Positions 59,406-64,000 of a DNA stretch of 64,000 nucleotides are shown here, piece after piece. The notes beneath the pieces were generated by a model that was not told where the DNA came from, did no database searches, and saw only the letters and a program-made list of their open reading frames with translations. Position 1 is the first letter of the stretch. Every line of letters begins with the position of its first letter. The translations under genes and the position numbers were made by a program. Source of the stretch: an uncultured Oscillospiraceae bacterium (GTDB taxonomy: Bacteria; Bacillota; Clostridia; Oscillospirales; Acutalibacteraceae); contig UQQT01000007.1 in NCBI GenBank assembly GCA_900543395.1, positions 8,211-72,210 of the forward strand, written 5' to 3'.

Positions 59406-60695
59406 TTAATTTGCATTCTGCTCGAAATAGAACTGCGTTCTGTCCGCAAATCCTGTTGTGAGCGTGAAATAATCATTAAGATAAAGCTTAGGAAGCAAGT
59501 TGATATCAATTTTCGAATTGGTTTGATCCGTTATAAGCTTGTTAAAGTCGATATCCATAATGAAATGTGAATAAACGTTTATATTGTATTTTAAATTATA
59601 ATCGATATAAACGGGTTTTCCGTAATTTTCGGAAGCAGAATCGTTGTTAAAGTAAAGCTTAACATAGGAACCGCGGTATTTTATAGAGTCAAGCTTACCG
59701 GTAATGTTGCCGAAATCTTTAAAATCACTGCCCATACCGCTGAACTCGTTATTATTATCAAGATTCGAAAGATTGAAGAGTTTTCCGTGATTAAGAGTCG
59801 TCTTGTCCTCGGGGATATTAAATATTGTTTCGTCTTTAAGATAAACCGTTATCGATGCGCACTTTACGTCTGCCTGCATATAAACGCCGTAGTCGCCCGT
59901 GTTTTTATCCTTATAACGCTTCTGACATACGAATTTACCTGTATCTTCGGCTTTATACTCAATTTTGCTTACCTCGGACATATCTATCGCGCTGGCAATT
60001 TTGCTCTGAACTCCGAGCGGGAACTTAACGTTGCAGGTATTGCAGTATTTCTCTCTCCAGTCGGGATTAATGTAGTCGTCCTCGGAATCATGGTCGATTG
60101 ATGTTAATTCCTTATCAAGGTCAATGCTTTCAAACTCCGCTTTTTCCTCTTTCGTAAGGAAAGGTCCGATTGAATCAAGAAGCTTTTTCATTTCGGATTT
60201 AAATCTCTTTGATACCTCTTTATTATCGTATGTTTTCGACTGAACGACGCTTCTGTACGACGTACGCATCTTCGGGTTGTCAGGCTTTACTGAATTGAGA
60301 ATCGTATTAAACGCGTTAAGATATGTAATATCGCTCTGATCAAGCTTTGAAGCAATACGAAGTACAAGACGCGCGTCGGCGGCTGTAATTCTGCTGTCGC
60401 CGTCCATATCGCACCGATAGTCAAACTCGCTGTCCGACGGCTTCTGCTCAAGTCCTGCGGTATATCTCAAAAGCTTTCTCGCGTCGGAAACGGTTACGCC
60501 GTCCTTAAGGTCGAAATCACCCATAAACATACTGTCGCTGTCTATGTAGCTTACCGCTTTCGTCCTGTTGGCGTCTGCAAGCTTTATCTCCTCGTCGCTG
60601 AAAGAAATAGGCTCCGTGTCCGCAAAAGCGACAAACGGCATCAGCATACAGCCTGACACAGCTGCGGACGTAATCGCTTTTATAACCTTTTTCAT
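59406..60695 (-). CDS. Secreted protein with N-terminal dockerin-type repeats
   Basis: 429 residues. The start ATG (60695) follows GGGAGGGTGA. A signal peptide (MKKVIKAITSAAVSGCMLMP, cleavage near AFADTEP) is followed by two dockerin-like calcium-binding repeats: GDFDLKDGVTVSDARKLLRY and CDMDGDSRITAADARLVLRI. Dockerins are usually at the C-terminal end; here they lead a 300-residue region with no known domain (VKFPLGVQSKIASAIDMSEV, KLYLNDYFTLTTGFADRTQF). Two cysteines near residue 205 (CNTC) suggest a metal or disulfide site. It is cotranscribed with the LuxR gene. No scaffoldin or cohesin is in the window. Confidence 0.75.
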   Translation of the reverse strand: MKKVIKAITSAAVSGCMLMPFVAFADTEPISFSDEEIKLADANRTKAVSYIDSDSMFMGDFDLKDGVTVSDARKLLRYTAGLEQKPSDSEFDYRCDMDGDSRITAADARLVLRIASKLDQSDITYLNAFNTILNSVKPDNPKMRTSYRSVVQSKTYDNKEVSKRFKSEMKKLLDSIGPFLTKEEKAEFESIDLDKELTSIDHDSEDDYINPDWREKYCNTCNVKFPLGVQSKIASAIDMSEVSKIEYKAEDTGKFVCQKRYKDKNTGDYGVYMQADVKCASITVYLKDETIFNIPEDKTTLNHGKLFNLSNLDNNNEFSGMGSDFKDFGNITGKLDSIKYRGSYVKLYFNNDSASENYGKPVYIDYNLKYNINVYSHFIMDIDFNKLITDQTNSKIDINLLPKLYLNDYFTLTTGFADRTQFYFEQNAN

Positions 60696-60792
60696 AAAGT
60701 CACCCTCCCGGTTTTTGCTGAAATTCATATATTTATATATATATTATCATAAAAATTTTGTTTTGTAAACAGGGATATAAATAAATTTACTA

Positions 60793-60821
60793 TTGAAAAA
60801 AACGGCATTAACCGTTATAAT
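60793..60821 (+). promoter_or_regulatory. Promoter of the NifU-like/GGGtGRT operon
   Basis: TTGAAA (60793-60798) and TATAAT (60816-60821) with a 17-base spacer, 62 bases before the ATG. Confidence 0.75.
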
Positions 60822-60882
60822 ATTTAAGTGGTAAAAATACATCTTAAAATCGGATGTTAAAAACCGAAAGGAGAAATTTACA

Positions 60883-61575
60883 ATGACCTATTCTCATGAA
60901 GTAGAAACAATGTGCGTTGTTAAACAGGGTCCGAACCACGGTCCCGCTCCCATTCCCGAGGAGGGCAAATGGGTAAAAGCAAAAGAAATCACCGATATTT
61001 CCGGATTTACTCACGGTGTCGGCTGGTGCGCTCCCCAGCAGGGCGCGTGCAAGCTTTCCCTTAATATTAAGAACGGCGTTATCGAGGAAGCTCTCGTTGA
61101 GACCATCGGATGTTCCGGTATGACTCACTCCGCCGCAATGGCGAGCGAGATTCTCCCCGGCAAGACCATCCTTGAGGCTCTTAACACCGACCTCGTATGC
61201 GACGCTATCAACACCGCTATGCGCGAGCTTTTCCTTCAGATCGTTTACGGACGTTCACAGTCCGCTTTCTCCGACGACGGACTTTCTGTCGGCGCAGGAC
61301 TTGAGGATCTCGGCAAGGGACTTCGTTCGCAGGTCGGCACTATGTACGGCACTAAGCTCAAGGGCGTTCGTTACCTTGAAATGGCTGAGGGCTACGTTAC
61401 CAGAATGGCTCTTGACGAGAACGACGAGGTTATCGGCTATGAGTTCGTTTCTCTCGGAAAGATGACCGACTTCATCAAGAAGGGCGACGATCCCACGACC
61501 GCTTACGACAAGGCAAAAGGTACCTACGGCAGATTCGCAGAAGCCGCTAAGTACATTGATCCCCGTAAGGAATAA
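60883..61575 (+). CDS. NifU-like Fe-S scaffold protein (GGGtGRT partner)
   Basis: A 230-residue protein. The core resembles the NifU/IscU scaffold: GVGWCAPQQGACKLSLNIKN, VIEEALVETIGCSGMTHSAA and LEALNTDLVCDAINTAM; the three Cys at C48-type, C53-type and C71-type positions could bind a cluster. Two further segments (HEVETMCVVKQGPNHGPAPI at the start; TYGRFAEAAKYIDPRK at the end) are specific to this subfamily. It precedes the GGGtGRT gene by 19 bases. Codon choice is unusually rich in preferred codons (GTT, GGC, GAG), as in highly expressed genes. Confidence 0.8.
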   Translation: MTYSHEVETMCVVKQGPNHGPAPIPEEGKWVKAKEITDISGFTHGVGWCAPQQGACKLSLNIKNGVIEEALVETIGCSGMTHSAAMASEILPGKTILEALNTDLVCDAINTAMRELFLQIVYGRSQSAFSDDGLSVGAGLEDLGKGLRSQVGTMYGTKLKGVRYLEMAEGYVTRMALDENDEVIGYEFVSLGKMTDFIKKGDDPTTAYDKAKGTYGRFAEAAKYIDPRKE

Positions 61576-61594
61576 GATAAGGAGGTAAACGGAC

Positions 61595-62593
61595 ATGGCA
61601 TTATTTGAAAACTATGAGAGAAGAGCCGATAAGATTCTCGGCGTTCTCAAGGAATACGGCATTAATTCTATCGAAGAATGTAAAGATATCACTCTTGCCA
61701 AGGATATCGACTGCGATAAAATCGTAAGAGGCACCCAGCCTATCTGCTTCGAAAACGCAGTTTGGGCATACACCGTAGGATGCGCTATCGCTGTCAAAAA
61801 AGGATGCGTAAAGGCAGCAGACGCCGCCGCCGCTATCGGCGAAGGACTTCAGTCCTTCTGCATCCCCGGCTCCGTTGCAGACAACCGTAAGGTCGGTCTC
61901 GGACACGGCAACCTCGGCAAGATGCTCCTTTCCGAGGAGACCGAGTGCTTCTGCTTCCTCGCAGGACATGAGTCATTCGCGGCAGCAGAGGGCGCAATCA
62001 AAATCGCTCTTAACGCTAACAAGGTTAGAACCAAGCCTCTGCGCGTTATTCTTAACGGTCTGGGCAAGGACGCGGCTATGATTATTTCGAGAATCAACGG
62101 CTTCACCTACTGCAAGACCGAGTTCGATCCCTACACCGAGACTGTCAAGGTTGTAAGCGAGACCGCTTACTCAAACGGCGACAGAGCTAAGGTTAAATGC
62201 TACGGCGCAGACAACGTTCCCGAGGGCGTTGCTATCATGAAGCTTGAAAAAGTAGGCGTTTCCATCACCGGTAACTCGACCAACCCCACCAGATTCCAGC
62301 ACCCCGTTGCAGGAACCTACAAGAAATGGTGCGTTGAGAACGGCGTTAAATACTTCTCCGTTGCTTCGGGCGGCGGCACGGGCAGAACGCTTCATCCCGA
62401 CAACATGGCGGCAGGTCCCTCTTCTTACGGCATGACCGACACTATGGGACGTATGCACTCCGACGCTCAGTTCGCAGGCTCGTCCTCCGTTCCCGCTCAC
62501 GTTGAGATGATGGGACTTATCGGCATGGGCAACAATCCCATGGTCGGCGCAACGGTTGCATGTGCGGTTGCTGTTGAAGAAGCAAGCAAATAA
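61595..62593 (+). CDS. GGGtGRT-family protein
   Basis: The family is named after its motif, which is seen here as ASGGGTGRTLHPDNMAAGPS. The 332-residue protein also has CFENAVWAYTVGCAIAV, ADNRKVGLGHGNLGKMLLSE, FLAGHESFAAAEGAIKIALN and GNSTNPTRFQHPVAGTYKKW. The role is unknown. The pairing with a NifU-like gene suggests a part in iron-sulfur or related metabolism. It is a soluble protein with the same biased codon use as its partner. Confidence 0.88.
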   Translation: MALFENYERRADKILGVLKEYGINSIEECKDITLAKDIDCDKIVRGTQPICFENAVWAYTVGCAIAVKKGCVKAADAAAAIGEGLQSFCIPGSVADNRKVGLGHGNLGKMLLSEETECFCFLAGHESFAAAEGAIKIALNANKVRTKPLRVILNGLGKDAAMIISRINGFTYCKTEFDPYTETVKVVSETAYSNGDRAKVKCYGADNVPEGVAIMKLEKVGVSITGNSTNPTRFQHPVAGTYKKWCVENGVKYFSVASGGGTGRTLHPDNMAAGPSSYGMTDTMGRMHSDAQFAGSSSVPAHVEMMGLIGMGNNPMVGATVACAVAVEEASK

Positions 62594-62623
62594 GACGCAT
62601 AAGCCAACCTGAATAAAAAACAT

Positions 62624-62660
62624 TTCCTCCCCTGCTATACGGCAAGGGAGGATTTTTTTC
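62624..62660 (+). terminator. Terminator after the GGGtGRT gene
   Basis: CCTCCC and GGGAGG with inner TGC/GCA pairs, followed by ATTTTTTT. Confidence 0.8.
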
Positions 62661-62714
62661 TTAATAATATTTAAAGTTTCAATGATTATCGTATTAAGCC
62701 GTTACGGATTATAA

Positions 62715-63485
62715 TTACTGTTTTAGCCGAACTCGTCTGTATTCACCGGGAGTCATTCCTGTCATTTCCTTAAAAACAAGATTAAAGTTTCTGATAGTCG
62801 TAAAACCGCTTTTCATTGCAATTTCGGTTATTGTCAAATCCGTTTTAATTAAAAGAGATTCGGCAAATCGTATTCGATAGCTGTTGACAAACGACGAAAA
62901 ATCCATCCCGAAATTTCTGTTAAAAAAGGATGAAATATAACTGTAATCATACCCGAATTCTGCGGCTATATTTTTTAGTTTAATGTCCCTTGTATAGTTA
63001 TTTTGAATATACATTGAAAGCGAATTTGTCAAAGCAAAAAAAGTCGGCTCAACCGAAGTAATTTCACTCTGTTCAAATATTATTCCGCATAATTCATATA
63101 GTATGGCTTGCTTTAAATATATATTTCTGTCATTGCTTGTAAGAATATTTATTTTATCCTCATTATCAAAAGTAAATAATACATTTGAAAAACCGACATT
63201 TTTCGTTTTTTCATAAAAAGAGGACACAAAATCATGGGAAAAGACGCACAAATAGCTTTTGCTTGATATCTTTGTTTTATAAGAATGAATATGACCGGGC
63301 AGTATTAAAAGCCCCTCCCCTCTGTGAAGAACGTACGGAATATTGTCGCTTTCGCAAAAAAGCTCACCGTCTAAGCAGAAAACCGCCTCATAGCTGTTGT
63401 GCGTATGTTTTTGAAACGAAAGATTCTCGTCAAACTGATGATATAAATATTCGTTCTGTCCGCTTCTTTCGGCCTCATACAGCAC
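62715..63485 (-). CDS. AraC-family transcriptional regulator
   Basis: A 256-residue regulator. It has an N-terminal cupin-like sugar-sensing part (FQKHTHNSYEAVFCLDGELF, LHRGEGLLILPGHIHSY) and two C-terminal helix-turn-helix motifs (LKNIAAEFGYDYSYISSFFN, TITEIAMKSGFTTIRNFNLV, KEMTGMTPGEYRRVR). The start is taken as GTG 63485 behind GAGGTGG; the frame extends to 63500. It lies divergent from the xylulokinase gene, so it probably controls pentose use. Confidence 0.88.
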   Translation of the reverse strand: MLYEAERSGQNEYLYHQFDENLSFQKHTHNSYEAVFCLDGELFCESDNIPYVLHRGEGLLILPGHIHSYKTKISSKSYLCVFSHDFVSSFYEKTKNVGFSNVLFTFDNEDKINILTSNDRNIYLKQAILYELCGIIFEQSEITSVEPTFFALTNSLSMYIQNNYTRDIKLKNIAAEFGYDYSYISSFFNRNFGMDFSSFVNSYRIRFAESLLIKTDLTITEIAMKSGFTTIRNFNLVFKEMTGMTPGEYRRVRLKQ

Positions 63486-63601
63486 TGCATACCACCTCAC
63501 ACAAATATTTTTCTGTTATTATAAAATATTTTTCTTTAATTTTCAAGATTTTATATTTATAATATTATACGAACAAAAATATTTTTCCGAAAGGAGCTTT
63601 T

Positions 63602-63985
63602 ATGAAATACTTTATCGGTCTTGATATAGGAACGTCGGGCGTAAAAGCCATGATTATCAGTAAGGATGAAATCATAAAAACCGTAACGTTCGACTGCCCT
63701 GTTTATTATCCCGAAAACGGGTGGTCCGAACAGAATCCGCAGGATTGGTACAACGCTTCAATACGGGCGGTTCGTGTTCTTATAAAAGATATTAACCCGA
63801 AAGACGTTGAAGCCGTCAGCTTCTCGGGTCAGATGCACGGACCGGTCATGCTTGCGGAGTTATTTTTCAATCACAGCAGCACAGAAACATTCCGCGACAA
63901 GCTACTCAAACTGGTGCTTGCCGACAGTTCGCGTTTATCCGCGTCTGACGGTCAAGAGCCGGAAAAAACAGAAATCTTGCGATAA
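63602..63985 (+). pseudogene. xylB: Xylulokinase gene interrupted after about 84 codons
   Basis: The ATG follows AAAGGAGC. Codons 1-84 read as the N-terminus of an FGGY xylulokinase: FIGLDIGTSGVKAMIISKDE, YYPENGWSEQNPQDWYNAS and EAVSFSGQMHGPVML. From about 63855 the sequence changes (AELFFNHSSTETFRDKLLKL to EPEKTEILR, stop TAA 63983), which fits no part of a kinase. A break by an inserted element, a rearrangement or an assembly join explains it. The remaining 400 codons are not in the window. Confidence 0.65.
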
Positions 63986-64000
63986 CAGCCGCCCCGACGA

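Noticed and set aside
1..64000. CRISPR array
   Set aside because: No regularly spaced repeat with unique spacers was seen.

Overview
The window looks like a chromosomal piece of an anaerobic, probably spore-related, gut or rumen Clostridia (Bacillota, Oscillospirales-like). The evidence is the Firmicutes order SRP RNA - dnaX - ybaB - recR, a CwlD-type amidase beside radA, a V/A-type ATPase instead of an F-type one in this window, a 2-oxoacid:ferredoxin oxidoreductase, dockerin-type repeats, BspA-like leucine-rich repeats, glycan-degrading enzymes and many short sigma-A promoters of the TTGACA/TATAAT type. All family names come from reading the translations; no search was run.

Layout. 1-2250 is a graveyard of broken genes: two damaged minus-strand genes of unknown function, then a decayed prophage lysis cassette (dockerin-like tail, XhlA-like membrane protein, holin). 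A cluster of TTGTAAG boxes and a CAT-anticodon tRNA (probably Ile2) follow. 2773-9873 is mostly housekeeping on the minus strand: DUF6873, RadA, CwlD-like amidase, a 41-residue peptide, a lipoprotein cyclophilin, an undecaprenyl-phosphate sugar transferase and a GPH sugar symporter. 10015-15714 holds SRP RNA, dnaX, ybaB, recR, an FGGY kinase and an unknown protein. 15942-20549 is an acyl-CoA ligase followed by a complete KorDABC-type oxidoreductase and a small unknown protein, plausibly an acid-activation plus ferredoxin-dependent carboxylation or decarboxylation module. 20653-21718 is a second graveyard, where a broken leucine-rich-repeat gene is joined to a DUF92 fragment.

21935-28481 carries a glycerophosphodiesterase, a papain-fold-like protein, a GNAT-type protein, a DUF4474 membrane protein, queT behind a preQ1-type riboswitch, a two-component system and tRNA-Leu(TAG). 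29450-38325 is a carbohydrate locus: a five-gene minus-strand operon (HAD phosphatase, TIM-barrel isomerase, GH109-like oxidoreductase, BadF-type kinase, GH4) divergent from a second GPH symporter and followed by a GH35 beta-galactosidase. None of these enzymes has a signal peptide, so imported oligosaccharides or glycosides would be processed in the cytoplasm.

38531-49609 holds cell-surface and maintenance genes: LCP ligase, RluA, a 912-residue amidase with a large extra N-terminal part, an exonuclease with a Cys4 zinc-ribbon-like tail, a CopZ-like chaperone, a 1270-residue secreted protein followed by a 76-residue four-cysteine peptide, and a YbaK deacylase. 49824-58428 is a nine-gene V/A-ATPase operon in the order H-C-I-K-F-E-A-B-D. 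58491-63985 holds an Rrf2 regulator, a LuxR-type regulator coupled to a secreted dockerin-repeat protein, a NifU-like/GGGtGRT pair, an AraC regulator and a xylulokinase gene that changes into unrelated sequence near the window end.

The best candidates for something undescribed are the large secreted protein plus four-cysteine peptide, the dockerin/LuxR pair, the GGGtGRT pair, and the acid ligase plus KorDABC module.
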